NCBI GenBank assembly: GCA_947846985.1
Contig: CANTUZ010000004.1
Location: forward strand, 11,274,927 to 11,338,926
DNA length: 64,000 bases
DNA from: Fratercula arctica
Taxonomy: Eukaryota; Chordata; Aves; Charadriiformes; Alcidae
Reading direction: 5' to 3'
The notes beneath the pieces are model-generated. The model was not told where the DNA came from. It made no database searches and saw only the letters and a list, made by a program, of their open reading frames with translations. Made by a program: the position numbers and the translations under genes. Below, one piece after another: positions 35,301 to 48,220 of this stretch. Position 1 is the first letter of the stretch; every line of letters starts with the position of its first letter.

Positions 35301-36949
35301 TAAATATGCAAAGGTGATGATAACTATAATAAAAAAAAAAAATCTTCCTTTGGTATTTTTACAATAGATCTTGATGTTAAATACGGTATGTTTTTTGCAT
35401 GATAATATGCAGTCTTTAACCTCTCAATACTCAAAGGACTAAGGACTCGTGGAAAAAAAAAAGTTATTCACCATATTTCCCATAACCTCATATCTTCTTC
35501 AGTTATTTACAGCTATTCACAGTGGATGCAAAACAGTGTTAGATTGTAATTATCTCCTTGTGTGAAACAGCACTAGCATTTTATCATTTACACTTTGCCT
35601 GGGTGTAAATTACACGGTCAGTCCCAGAACATTCTCTCAGGAGGGAATTACATGAAGAAAACTTGAGAATGAGGTCATCAAAGTAATAAACTCTTAATTC
35701 GTAATGTGAGTGTCAGTGTCCTGCTTTTGTTGAAAACAGTGTTTGTGGTTTTTTTCCACTGTCAGTGGGGAAAAAATTGAAAATGAGGGTCTTACTTGAA
35801 CTGCCTGAAGGGCATTGTAAAGAAAGGACCAAAGAAATTATTCACTGTTTCTTGGTTTGCATCGGGTACAGGTAGTTGGCTCTGCAGTTATGCCCCAGTC
35901 GTGCTTTACAATTACTATTGCTTCACTTTCTGCATATGGAGCTACCTGAGTGTTCCACTGTCAACACTATTGGAACCTGTAGCGAGGTCCTATGTGTCAT
36001 AGGAGGTAATGTGTTAGTCTCACTGAATACATCAAGCAGATCACAAGCTGAAGAGCAAGGTGGTGCTTAATTACTTAATTATCACCTTTTTTTTTTTGTT
36101 CACGCAGACCCTGTTATAGTTCCACATTGCTAAAGGATTGCTTAGGGACAGACTGTACTAAGAAAACTGCAGATGCCGTCCTATGTCAGTGCTGTAATTT
36201 CTATTTTCTTTTCTCACCTTAGGTTGTATGAAATAATCATCTTTATTCCTGGAAATACTTTCGGTTCTCTTGGATTTTGATTTGAACAGCTCTGTTTTTT
36301 AAAAAAGGGGCTTGGACAGCCAACAGGTGTTGATAAAAGTATGTGAAGAATTTTGCAATATATGTTCAATGGGGTGGCTTGGTCATCGATAAATAAAATT
36401 TGTTGCTGTTCCAACCTGTCTGAATACACAAAAAGGACTTCAGTCTCAGAGAGTAAGCAACATGCCTATGAAGGATGTGAGTGGTTCTGCTTTTGGGAAT
36501 AACATTGGGGACGAAGTTATTTTAGACTTACTTCTGAGGAACTAGTTGAAATTGTACAGGTTAGTAGTTAGGATGAAAGTGATTGTGAAAGCCAAGATAG
36601 CGTAACTAGAGAAAGAAAATCTTTAGAACAGTAGAAATTTGGATTAAAGAAACTGTGAAGTTAGTATTATTAGTTGAAGTTAGTATCTATTAGTTGTATA
36701 TGAAGAATTCCCTGAGGAAAACATCTTAATGGGAGTAAAAGAACATAGGGTAGTGAGATGGCAGTTTTGGAAAGGGAACATCCTACAGGCCCATTGTGTA
36801 GGCTCTGTTTGGTGTTGAAAAGGAGAGCAAGATACCGAACATGTATTTACCAGAGTTTTTCAGTGATACGGAAATCAACAGAATTGTACAAGAACACGGA
36901 ATAAGATATTGTTAGGAATGGATATAAAATAATAACATAAGACTGTTTG
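26326..36949. other. Long non-coding stretch downstream of the CpG island
   Basis: More than 10 kb with no frame above 89 codons and no domain I recognise. It contains scattered T runs (26,580, 26,700, 27,005, 29,030, 31,800), unique AT-rich sequence, and an imperfect 19/20-base tandem repeat (GAAGTTAGTAT.. units) at 36,657-36,695. If the CpG-island promoter fires rightward, this is probably its first intron. Small coding exons could be missed by eye. Confidence 0.5.
36657..36695 (+). repeat. Two-unit tandem repeat, 19-20 bp
   Basis: GAAGTTAGTATTATTAGTT is followed directly by GAAGTTAGTATCTATTAGTT. This is a simple local duplication. Confidence 0.85.
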
Positions 36950-37650
36950 TACAAGTTAAGGACTATTAAGGATTCTAGAAATACTCTGAAATCACATCTG
37001 AAAACAGGGAAAGCTAAAAGAAAGTATGGCTTGGCTCCAGTGCCTAACCAAGTGCATAAGGAAATAATGGGTAAAATAAATGAGGCTGACATGTTTAATG
37101 CCTTTGCTTTCTAATTTTTAAATTACTGGTGAACATATAGTCACCAACATGATCACAAAGCAATTTCTATTAACTATTAGGGCAATGAAAATAATAGGTC
37201 TAGAATTTTTAAATAAACTACACATCTAGATCAGGATAATGTGACAAAATTTACAGTAGGCTAGCTGTGGAGTTATCTGAAAAACTTTCTGAATTCTTAG
37301 TATTTGAAAATGATCATAGGGTCCATAGGACTCCACATGAATGGAAGTCATCTGGCACATTTACGGAAGAAGAGGAAGGAAGGTCTAAAATTCTGTACGA
37401 GTTAGACTAATGTTGATAACAAGGAAAACTTTGAAATAACTTACTGAGCAGTTTAAAAGCCTCCAAAGGTGAGAAGAAACAGCCCGAGCTGTTCTGCCAG
37501 AACTATTATGTCAAAGGCATTCTAATTTCTGTCTTGACAGAATGTTAGTTCTAATGGACCTATTAGGGAGAAAAAGTTATGAATTACTGTGATTAGACTA
37601 TAACATTCTTATAGGGGAAGTAGTATCTGTGTTAAATTTAAATGCACAAT
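36950..37650 (+). mobile_element. Ancient CR1-clade LINE, reverse-transcriptase region, decayed
   Basis: Plus-strand translation through several frames gives, in the expected order and at roughly the expected spacing for CR1-clade ORF2: NEADMFNAFA near 37,090 (for the conserved EVLNxFFA), PHEWKSSGTF near 37,332 (for PxxWKxAxVxPIFKKG), and QPELFCQNYYVKGILISVL at about 37,481-37,537 (for SQHGFxKNxSCQTNLISFFD). The DNA at 37,470-37,560 also follows a reptile CR1 pattern (AGAAACAG, CATGTCAAACCAACCTAATTTCT-like, TTGACAG). Stops and frameshifts are frequent, so this copy is long dead. Edges are uncertain. It may begin further left, near 36,500. Confidence 0.58.
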
Positions 37651-40600
37651 GGTGCATTCCTAGAGTAGCTCCTACAGTATAAATAGGCAAACATAAGTGG
37701 AGCATATCAAGTATTATTTTTTACTTCTGTTACAGAATGGGGAAAATATTCTAGTAGAAACTGAGCCCAAGTACTTCTATAATTCTTGTTAGTGTCAGAG
37801 AACCTGGGGACTCCAAGTGCATAATAACACTTGTACAATTTAGGATATGTCCGACAGAAGCTTTAATTGACTATGATCACAGGGAGGGAATGCAGGGGAC
37901 AGCTCTTCCTCCTCTGCTCCCCTGTTCCCTGCCAAGGGAGTGGAGACACCCCACCTATCTACTGTTTCAGGAAAAAAAGAAAGGTTATAAAACCCAGTCA
38001 TTTTGATCTTAAAAAAGCCTCCTTAAGCAGGTTGCTAACTGCCACAATTGAAAGGAGGAGTCAAACAGAAGGTAACATGACAATACGGAGTGGCACACCC
38101 TGTCTTATCTTAGCTCAGAAGTGGGGAGTTACAATCAGAGACTGTTGGCTTTTAGTCAAAAGGAAAGTTGCTTTAGTAAAGATAACTTCCTAGTTAGGCC
38201 TCTCAATCTTAAATATTAATACTTTTACCATCACATCAGTTAAAGCAAAATTTGAGACCTTCTGTGAGTGCAAGTAATGTTTGCCCTTGGAGATCTTGCC
38301 AATGTAGAATACCGTTGCCATCCATAACTGGGGAATTATCTTCTAATATAAGAATATGTAGGTTTTCTGTAGTGCTTTTGGCAAAATGACATAAAGCTCT
38401 TTGTTCGCGTTTCTTTTATCTATAATGTAGGACAGTAGAGAAATCTGCTTTATTAAATTTAATTTGGTTTTCCCACATGGGGAGCACTCCAAAATGCAAA
38501 GAACAGTAGGATTACATGCCAGCAAAAAGTGAAAAACTTGTTCAGACTTTTGTTTTCCCCTCCTTCCATGCTAGTTTGAACTTGTTTATATCTGATCCAT
38601 ATTTAAATTTCAGTAGGTAGGAAATCTGAGTCCTTTACTGGAGGCCTGAGATTGGTAGTGAATCCATTTTTGCTTTCACTGCACATTTATCTTAGAAGAC
38701 ATAGGATAGCTTAGGTCACTCCTCAGTAGCCCAGCAGGTATTTGAAATTATCTTCATATTGTAAGCTCTTCTAGCCTTAGCATGCTGTTGATACTAGAAG
38801 TGTCCTCTTTCCTAAATTACTGGTCTGGAGCTTTAAAATGCAGAGGTTTGCAGAAATTACCACTTAATACTAGTACGTCTAGTATCTTGGCAAATGTGAG
38901 AGATTGTATTGAGCAATAGAGAACATGTTTTTTCATGACGTAAAAATGAAACCCTGTTTTCCTTGATCCTTGTACTGCAGTTAATTCCAGCTCTTCCTTT
39001 ATTCCCTTTGAGGTTTATAATTCTGTAGTGCTTTCAGTTGCCCAACTGTCCCTTGTCAGCCAGTAGTCTCAGCTTCTCCTTGTGTCCCTTAATTAAGAGT
39101 CCATCTTTTGCCTGATTAACAAATGTATGCATTCATGGTGGCCACGCAGAAGACACAGCCAACTATCGATGCCACGCTTGCCTTTTCGTGTTGGAAACAT
39201 TTAACGTGGGTGTTTTCCCTATATCAGTTTTTCAGACTCCTACTGATTTTTCACAGAGCTTGTAGAAACTTTGTCTTTTTGATATCTCCATCCTTCTCTC
39301 AAACTGGGTTAAAATTGGCCAATAAATCATAGCTTCCTAAGGAAAATAAGCACAGAATGCAATTCCAAAAGAGTTTTGGAAACTGGCTTTAAAACCATAG
39401 CAAGCATCAATCCTCCAGCTCTATTTTAAAAGTGGTGGCAGAAAATCCGGAGGAGAAGTAGCATCATTTCAGTTTACTGGTTGGAGGTTGATAGATGACA
39501 AAATTTTGCAAGTCTATGGCTAAAAGTCTAGGTCAAAGCTGAGACTGAAACCGTGTGAAGATGTGCGATTGACAAATAGAGTGTATGCAGAAGGGTAGCG
39601 GATAAATTCCTGGTTTTCCTGGTAGTAGGTTGGTTGTGCTTGAGAAGTAGATGATTCAGTTCTTTGAAACAAAATCTGATGCCATTTGTGTAAGCTTAAA
39701 AAAAATATGTTTGGTTAGTTATTTAAATCATGAAGGCTAAAGCAGCATATTCAAAACCCAGAAAAGGGTTTCTGACCTGCCTCCCCTTTCTATGGGGCTC
39801 GTCCCAGTCATAACCAAGTGAAGCAATAGAAAAGGCAAGAGGTTCAAGCAGAGAACCACACATATCCCATTATAGCATAGGACAGAATCCCTTGAAATAC
39901 TGTAAAGATTAAAAGTTATGATAAAAAGCAGGAAGGAAGGAAATGAGAGAGGAAAGGAAACCTCTGACAATTAAAAGAGAGCTTGAGAGGGTACTTAAAA
40001 AGCGACATGGAGCTGGGGAAGTCTTATCAGTGCGTTTAAGATGGAGAGGTAATATAGAAGAGATGTGCAGGAGGACGGTACCCATTCATTCAGTAGGTAA
40101 AACATGGGGAAATGTTCTTCCCTTCCCCAAAAATAGCACTTATTTGTCCACATCTGTTTTAACTAATATGTATGACACAAATGAGTAGCTAAAACACTGT
40201 TTATTGCGCTGTCATTCTATAGCTTCTTGTGCATGTGCCGCAAACTTAAAACTGTTTAGTTGGTATTTCTTTGGCAAAACCCTAAAGTATTAATGAAACT
40301 TTAATTTGTTTTGGCATGTTGTGCATTTAAAAAATTATTTTTACTGGGGTGTTACGGATTAATTTACATAACCACTGGAAAATAGTGATAAATGGCATGC
40401 TATTTTCATAATATTTTATCTGCTTCACTCTTCTATATCTCGGTTAATTTTAATGCTTTTTCCACGGAAGTAATATCTATTTTTTACCACTTACACCTCC
40501 AGGTTTTCTTTTCTTCTGCCAAAATAATTGCCACTTGTAACTCCCAAGTTTTCCTGAAGGGAAATCCTGTGGGGATTTATTCCTTTATACAAGAGCAGCT

Positions 40601-43600
40601 TGTTTAATGCCCAACCAGTCTTCAAAACACCATTGTCAGGAAATCTGAAGAATATTTTTGCATGATTGCACTGTCATCTGTTTACAGTAATTTACACTTG
40701 AATGACCTATTGATCTGTTTCAGTGGGGTCTGGAGTACCCTGTTAGGTGTAACAATGTATCTAAAATAATAGCTTCATGCCATATTATGTGCCAGAAATT
40801 GTATCTGGTGAAGAAATCTGTATCATGGGTTACAGCAGACCCGTGAGATATTTACAAGCCACCTAGATATTTCCATCTTAAGTTATCTTGGTCCCAGGTA
40901 TCTAATTCATGATTTTGTGCAATGGTCAAGAACAGAGCCACTGGTACTGAATGTGCTTCAAATGTCTGCTAAACACATTTCACAGCACTACCTTGATTTA
41001 TGTACTATTTTCCCTTTTCTAATTCAGAGCTAATTAAAGTCTTTCAACTGCTTTAAAGATACAAACGGCTTTTTTTTTTTTTCCTCAACAGCACTGAAAC
41101 ACTTCAAAAGAAGAAAAGAAAAACTCACACTTATTTATTGCCCACATAAACTGCATACTTTATCAGATATGTGAGCTTTTCCATTCTATATTCCCCAGCG
41201 TCTGCACTGCAGACCCAAATATTGCTTTAAAGGCAGTTTCTCTCACCTTTTTAACTGCTACTTGCATCCCAGGAGAAGATGGCAATTGTATGAAAAGGAA
41301 TAACTTAGAGGGGAATGTTATTCTGCTTTTGATATGAATGTTCCTCATGTGTGTGATATGAAAGTGTATACCATGATGTATGTTACATTGCACTTCCACA
41401 ATGGATCACCTGGCTATTTCATCATTAGGTCCAATTGAGTAAAGAAGGTGCTTATTCATTGGCTTTTATATTTCTTAGCTACCACGAAAGCCAGAGAGAT
41501 TGCTCTTCCTCCTGCCCCTCCACTCTGGGTATCTCACTGGTATGAGGATTGGGACTTGGCTTGAAGAAGGCCTGCTAGGCATTGGTTGTGCTCAGAGGAG
41601 GAAATATTACCGGTGACAAGCGAAGGGTTATTCTGATGCAGGCAAAATAGCTCAGTGTCCTTTCCAATACACTGTGTAATTCATTTTTATGCCACCTCTG
41701 CCAAGTCTGAGAAAGAAGCATTTTCTTACAGTAAAGCTTTAGTGAACCAGTCATCAGAGATGTTACTGGACAAACACTTTCAGGTTATCCCTGAAAATTT
41801 CATGAACTCTCCAACTCCTAACTTAAAATCTTGAATGAAAGAAGGGATCCAAATCTTTTAATGAGATTTATAAATTTATCATCTGGAAATTTAAATCTTA
41901 ACTACAGCTATTCCAAATTTGATCTATGAGTAGTTTAGGAAGAACAGTTTTAGGAATAAAAATAGACTATGTTAAAAAAAAAAAAGTCATAAAGGTTCTT
42001 CTTTCTTTTCTCTTCTTTTTATCTTAATTTTTGGTTACATAAGCTCAGAGCTTTAAAATAATTCTTTACTAGAGAAGCAAAACTTAAGCCAACTCACCAA
42101 TTTAAATATTTGATATGAGCTGTCACTTGCTTTGTAATAGTAATTCCTCATGAAGAAAAGGTTACTTTTTGCAAGTGGAAATGCCTCATGTTGGTGAACA
42201 ATATATTAAGGTGGATTAATAGCAGTAGTAATATTAGGGTGGATCAGGGAAAAGACAATTTTCAGAATGGGACTTGAATTTTAAGGTAATGTTTGTAAGA
42301 CAGCATATAGTAAAGGAAAGTTTATGTCTTTTCAAGCCATTTTACTGTACTGACGAGCTGTGTTTCTTCTGGATTTATGGGAGCTAGTTGTTTTTGTGCT
42401 TATGTTTGAATAACATGACAGTGCTCATAAAATGAAACACTGAGATTACGTAGGATGACTCTGTTCCCAGGCAACAGGATTTTGGTATCCGAATATTAAA
42501 GATATCTAGGCTACCATCTTTTAAGATTCCAGAATTAACCATTATATCCATTTTGCCTTTAATGTTCTGGCTGGTTTTCTTATTTTTTTTTATGGCAGGC
42601 AGATTTACCCATTAGATGCTGTAATTTCTGCTTGTACTGAGCAACTTCTATGTTTTGTTAACATCAAGTGGCATGAAGACAGTGTGATCTATAAGAGCTT
42701 GTGGATCTTGAGATTATTTGAAGAGGCAAACAAAACACGTATCTTGTCAAAGTATCTAAGTCACCGGGCTGTTCAGTGGTTCTCTTAAAGAAGATCCAAA
42801 GGATGTAAGAATGATTTTTATGAAGATTAAGTAGCAATGCTTTGTCACAACTATATGTCTTACAGCAGTGCTTTTCTTTGTCACTCCAGAGTTCAAATCC
42901 TCACAGGGATTATGGAAAAACCCTGTATATAAATATACCACTCATTCAGGATCAGGAATCAGGGACTCCCTGGTGTTGCAGTGTGTCATTTCTGGTCACT
43001 GGAGCTTGTTTCACTTCCCAAACTAGTCCTTACAGCCAAACAGAGAGCTACACTATGAGTATTTTCTGTTGTTATTTGTATATGCTCAGTGTGTAAAGGT
43101 TCTGGTTTCTGTGAAAGTCAGTTCTGAACTTGGGTTCATGAGCCACCGTGTTCAGGAACAGACTGTGATTTCTGTGCATACATAAGGCAATGAAATTCTC
43201 TTAAGGAGCAATAAACACACATATTGAGTTAATGAGCTTTCAAATGAGTAAACTAGTCTTCCTACATGTAAAGACATAATGGTATAAATAGAAATATAGT
43301 GGAAAGTACAGAATTTGGGGTGGGAGGAGAGGGGAAGGTGTATTTGTTGTTTCTTTCAAAAATGCAAACTTAGGCACCAGTATTTATCAATAATTTAGAG
43401 GCAAGGATACAATATTTTTTCTATGTTTGCAATGTGTTTTACAAGGAAGTCTTGAAACTGATTTAAATTACAGAAGCAGAGACTTGAGACACTCAACCTT
43501 AACTCAGCCCTGTAGTGACACCAGGAGGAAAAAGTAAATCTTTATCTTCTAAAATCACTTTTCTTCAAGCTGGCGTCTTGGTCACTAAAAGGCTTTTATC

Positions 43601-45769
43601 ATGTCTTCATGATTAATGCATAGAATCAGTAACAGGAGCAAGTTGATGCCTCTCATGACTGTTCCTACATGTTTAGAAATCTTTTACATTAATCTTAACT
43701 GTTTTTACGTATTCATGTACTGCTTAATTTTGCCCAAATTTTCATATTGTTTTAATAGCTTACCTTTTGAATTGTTGGTAATTGTAATTACACCTTAAGT
43801 CTAGAAATACCTTTACATTGCATGCAACACACAGATATACTTTCTGATAGATGCCTTATGTATCCTAGATACCCACTTTTGTAATTTTTGCAGGAAAATA
43901 GAATACTTTTTATATGTTGGGCATGATCTTGCTTTACTTGCTTCACTTTCATCACGAGAAATAGATTACTATTGGATTACAGTATTGTAATTAAGTATGG
44001 CCACAAACAAATATGAACACCTTGAATAGAGGATGAGTAGTGGTTTCGTTTTATATAGCAGGTTCGTGCTGCAGTCATGCTTCCGAACTTGAATACCTCC
44101 ACTGTAAAAAAGTCAAATGTATGAACTCTGTATGTTGATATTCAAGTGGCTTGGGGATTTTGAAGGATATGATGTTGCTCAGATGACGTTAGTGTATAAT
44201 TTCCCAAGAAACAAGAGTAGCCTAATGTGTTCCTCTGGCTGTCTTTATCTGAATGCCAGTATTGTTCAAGGAGCATCAAAAATGTCTTCCTCTTACAGAC
44301 TGCGAGCTTTCATATTAGCAGCTTCATACTTCCCCTTTCAATTTTCCTCCTATAAAATTTGGAATCCTATAAAATAGGGAAGAGCAGGGAAACACACTCT
44401 TCTGTCTCTTTTTCTGAGCAGGTAGAAGATTTGAGTCCTAAAAGTATTTTCTTGACTTCCATTCTCTGGTTTTAAATTGTTGCTAGCAAAGGATTTAACC
44501 TAATACGTGAATTAGGTTAAAATCTAGCAGGAGGAGCTCACAGTGACGGAGAGGGACAGTTAGAGAGGAGGAGAGGCTGGGCACTTTCCGCTCTGTCCTA
44601 CAGTCATGAGGGTCCAGAAACCCTTTGTTGTGTTTTGCCTCCTCCCGCATCATCCTGTGTCTCTGCCCTTACCTTCTCCAGGATCCTTTGGTACTTCATA
44701 GCTACTCGTAACTTAGCCCTTCTTCAAGGAGGAGCAGGGCAGAAAGGGCTTTGGGGGAGAAATGAGAGCATTGGGTCAAATAAAGTAATGCATAAATGAA
44801 TTCATGTGATCTAGTGCATGGGTAAAATACCAAACAGGCAAATGTTGGGTCTTTTGCACAGTCTAAAAATCTATTTCTACTAAATATATTCTTTTTATAG
44901 TGATAGTTGTTTTGGGGCATGCTATCTAATGATCTGCAGTGTGCTTGCTTATTATTTTGAAAACAGTTTTTGCGCTGTAGATTGTATTTATGTAAAGCAC
45001 TGCTTCTGGGTGCTCCAGTTTCAGTATGAAATTTCAGTAAATGTTCAGACCGTTAACTTTAAACACTGCTTAGCTCCTAAGGTGGTATGTATAGAACACT
45101 TCTACAAAAGAAATGGGAAATTTCATTGGATAGCCGTAACTGACAAACATGATATGATGTGGATATTGCTGCTTTTCTCCCATGCGCTTTATGAGATGAT
45201 GCAAAGGTATTTCCAAGTTCTGTGAAGAAAGTCTAAAGGATTGATAACAGTAATAGCTTTATTTGAGCAGAGTGGTCAGTGAACAACCAGGTGTATTTTT
45301 TCTTTCAGCAATGAACTATTGATAACCTAACCTAAAATATTTGAGTAATTGCCTGTACTTCTCATAATCATTTAGTATCTTTTTTGCTGGCAAATAATCA
45401 CTGGCAGTTTTGCTTTTCTAGCACTGTCTATATCAACAAAAGAGCCAACATATACTATTACTTTGACCCTAATATAGTACATATATTTTGGAATTGTATG
45501 AAAAGTCTAGTAATAGGATAAGTAGTGAAATTCATATATTCAAAATTGAAGTATTCCTTGTGGACTAAAAAATTGTTTTAATTTCTCCTTATTTCAAACA
45601 ATATAATTAGCAGCTCTCTTACTCTTTTGTGAGCAGCTTTTCTATATAACTGAGACGAATAATTCTTTTGAACTTTAAACCCACAGCTGTGACTTACCAG
45701 ATTCCAAGCCAACCTCACCTTCTGCTTTCCCACACTCACTAATAGCTTTCTGAAAAATAAATAAGTTGT
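37651..45769. other. Unique AT-rich non-coding DNA
   Basis: No gene is recognised in 8 kb. The longest frames (108 codons at 37,867; 98 codons at 44,929) show no domain or repeat signature. The short GC-richer patch at about 44,510-44,700 has pyrimidine-rich sequence but no clear exon. Old repeats too decayed to see by eye are likely. Confidence 0.55.
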
Positions 45770-46400
45770 GCAAGTAGAATTTAAGCCAGTCTCCCTGCCC
45801 CGATCTCCAAACTAGTCAAGTGCTGGGAGATGGGTCAACTTGACCATCTGCATCACATAAAAAAGCACAATGAACAAAGGTAAATGTCAAATGCATTTTG
45901 ATGAAATGACAGCCCCAAACAGTCTTGCTCGGTCCCTGGGAAGCTTCACGTAAACATTGAACAAGAAAGGCAACAGAGTGGAATGATGAAAAACCTGGTC
46001 ACGAGAGCCCTCTGGGCAGATGAGCAATTGTCCGACATCACCCTCTGAGACCTCCTGGAGAGGAGAGACCAGAGTCACTACACTGATTTTTGGCCATCCT
46101 TGCCAGTGTCTGCAGATGAGTCAACAAAACTTAATGGTTCGTGTTAACAAAGGTTGCTGACAAATCTACAATAATCAGCATGGAAACTTGACCTCTGCAT
46201 TTTGCCAAGAGGAGATCATAGACCAATTAAGCCAATGTAGTCTTTGTACCTTACCTAGGCTGAAAGCCAGATTGAAAAGGGTTGTGGAAGTCAAAGATGC
46301 CAGATGGCATAACAGCTGTTTAACATAAATGTCTCAGTCACCTTCTTCGCTACAGGCAGTTTAGACAGGGGATGACAATTGGTAAAATTACCAATACTAA
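45770..46400 (-). mobile_element. Ancient L2-type LINE, reverse-transcriptase domain remnant
   Basis: Reading the minus strand leftward from 46,400 through changing frames gives, in order, the landmarks of an L2-type reverse transcriptase. They are LPVAKKVTET (for the LPFLGKVVEKV block), HNPFQSGFQPR at about 46,253-46,285, KTTLA*LVYDLL, LIIVDLSATFVNTNH at 46,134-46,178 (for LLLLDLSAAFDTVDH), STLLPFLFNVYVKL at about 45,941-45,983 (for SxLSPLLFNIYMKPL), and finally CLVWRSGQGDWLKF near 45,785 (for the CLxxxxDWMRxNxLKLN block). The YADD catalytic box should lie near 45,885-45,895 and is destroyed. The wording (DLSAAFDTVDH, FNIYMKPL) points to L2 rather than CR1. It is inactive. Confidence 0.8.
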
Positions 46401-48163
46401 TATGACATCTCAAATGCAGGTGTGTAGCTGATTATTAGAAGAGTGCTGGCATTTAGCTTTTCATGTACTGATGAGAACAGTGGAGTTGATAAGTTGATAA
46501 CACTACTGGTTATTTGATCTTGTATCTGAAGAATAGTTTCATCCTGCCTCATTTTACCATGCCTGTCAGGATCTGGTTAAGATGTCCAGAGTTCTTGGAA
46601 TTGATCCATATATTTCTTAGCACTACAAATGTTTTTTTTTTTTTTTTTAAATTTTTATTTATTTATTTATTTCCTGTTGACACTCTAATCTCGAATTAGA
46701 AATCTGCAGCTTTCTTTAAGACCTGGATAATTTTATTAATCTGAAGGATATCTGCTGGATACTGCTTTAACCTTTGCAGTTCGGCTGAATAAACCAAATC
46801 CATGTCTCTTTCTGACAAATGGTGCTGAGTTCAACCTGAAACGTAACAAGGGAAGAGTTTTAGGGTTTTCCAGCACTTAGAAAACACCCTATTGATTAGA
46901 AAACTTGCCCAAGAAGCAGAAAGCTGGACTATAGAATGTCCCCAATGTGAGAGAGAAGGGACCCACCATATCCCTTAGCTATGAAGGTGTCCTAACTGCA
47001 CAGCCTGCGGGGCTGCAGGTTGGACCATTCTCCCTGCTTCTTCTCCTAATAGGCCACTGAGTAGAACAAATGCAAACTGGGATTTGAGGAGTAAGAATGA
47101 ACTAGAGGAAGCCTGGTTCTGTAAGCATCAGCTCATTGAAGGGAGTCACAGCGTCAGGGATTAGTTGTGAATTTTACAGTTAAATGAATACCTGAAATGC
47201 ACAAGTAGGATTACTGGTGTGGACCTGGAGGACCTAATCCAATCTGGAGCCAGACCGATGGCCTACTAAGGTGTTTAACTTACTGAATAATAAAGGCCTA
47301 TGAAGTTCTTTGAATTAAGGTTGGTTTCCTTACAGTTACTGTAGTGAGAGGATATCTTTTGGAAAACATCAGATGTACTCTAAAGTGAGGAGCATGCATA
47401 GAAATGGAGACACTGTCAGATGGTCTGCGTACACTTCCCTATTTGTGTGAAAATGGACATAGGTGATACTTAGATACAGTTATCAGTAAAGAAAGTTCTA
47501 CCCACTCAACCACATTTTAACATGTGTTCTGCTTGTTTCTAGGCATGAATTTACAGAACTCATCATCATCAAAAAAACAGAGAGATTCTTGGATGCGAAA
47601 AGGAAGGAGAAGAAGCCCGAAAGACATTTGCTTTCCTGCATGGAGTGATATAGAAAGGCAGGAAAAAGTAGCGACTTGCACTCATGAGTAAGTGGATTTT
47701 TTGCCCCTTTAGACTTCCTTCCAGATTTTACATTAAACTGTAACAATTTGAAGAACTACAGGTATGTTTTTCCTTTTCGCTGGTTATCAGTGGCATCCTT
47801 GCAATAATAAAAGTGAAAAGAGTGATTCACCCTGATGATGCAGAAAGCTTTAATACGCTCCTTTCTTTTAGTTTCCCGTGGAGCTAATAGGTATCAGAAA
47901 GGGGCAAGAGATGAGAGCTTTTGGACACGTACATTTATGTTTTCAGCATTGCCTGTGTATTCAAAAGAAAAATCACTGTGGGACTCTTTTTTTATGTGAT
48001 GATCTTTTGTTACATCAATTGAGAAAGGAAGTAATCACTTGGGAATAGCTACTTTATACAAGTTCAAAAGACTCCCAAAAGAGAAGAAAGTCATGCTTCT
48101 CTCTACAATACAGCAAATGCCAGAAGAGGTGGGTCATTCTCACTGCGAGCCGTAGGACACATG
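46401..48163. other. Non-coding DNA, possible further L2 remains, one exon-like segment
   Basis: Sequence just right of the L2 remnant may be its 5' continuation but is too degraded for me to tell. A T run and an (ATTT)n tract lie at 46,632-46,672. An exon-like open segment lies at 47,543-47,687 (see findings). Confidence 0.45.
46632..46672 (+). repeat. Poly(T) plus (ATTT)n
   Basis: Seventeen T residues followed by ATTT units. A simple repeat. Confidence 0.88.
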
Positions 48164-48220
48164 AGGCCAAATTCAACCCTTGTGTAAATTCCACTTGAAG
48201 TGTCTGGAATTACCAGAGCA
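48164..48220. mobile_element. Fragment of an old amniote inverted-repeat element
   Basis: GGCCAAATTCAACCCTTGTGTAA, then TTCCACTTGAAGTGTCTGGAATTACCAG (read as separate blocks) follows a palindromic repeat I remember from turtle, crocodile and bird genomes: GGCCAAATTC...GTGTAACTCCA, TTGAAGTCAATGG, AGTTACACCAG. Complementary arms around a TTGAAGTCAATGG-like centre suggest a non-autonomous DNA transposon. Only one end and the centre are visible. I recall no certain family name. Confidence 0.5.

Noticed and set aside
35590..35640. GGGTGTAAATTACAC as another copy of the palindromic amniote repeat
   Set aside because: Only one short block matches; the second arm and centre are missing.
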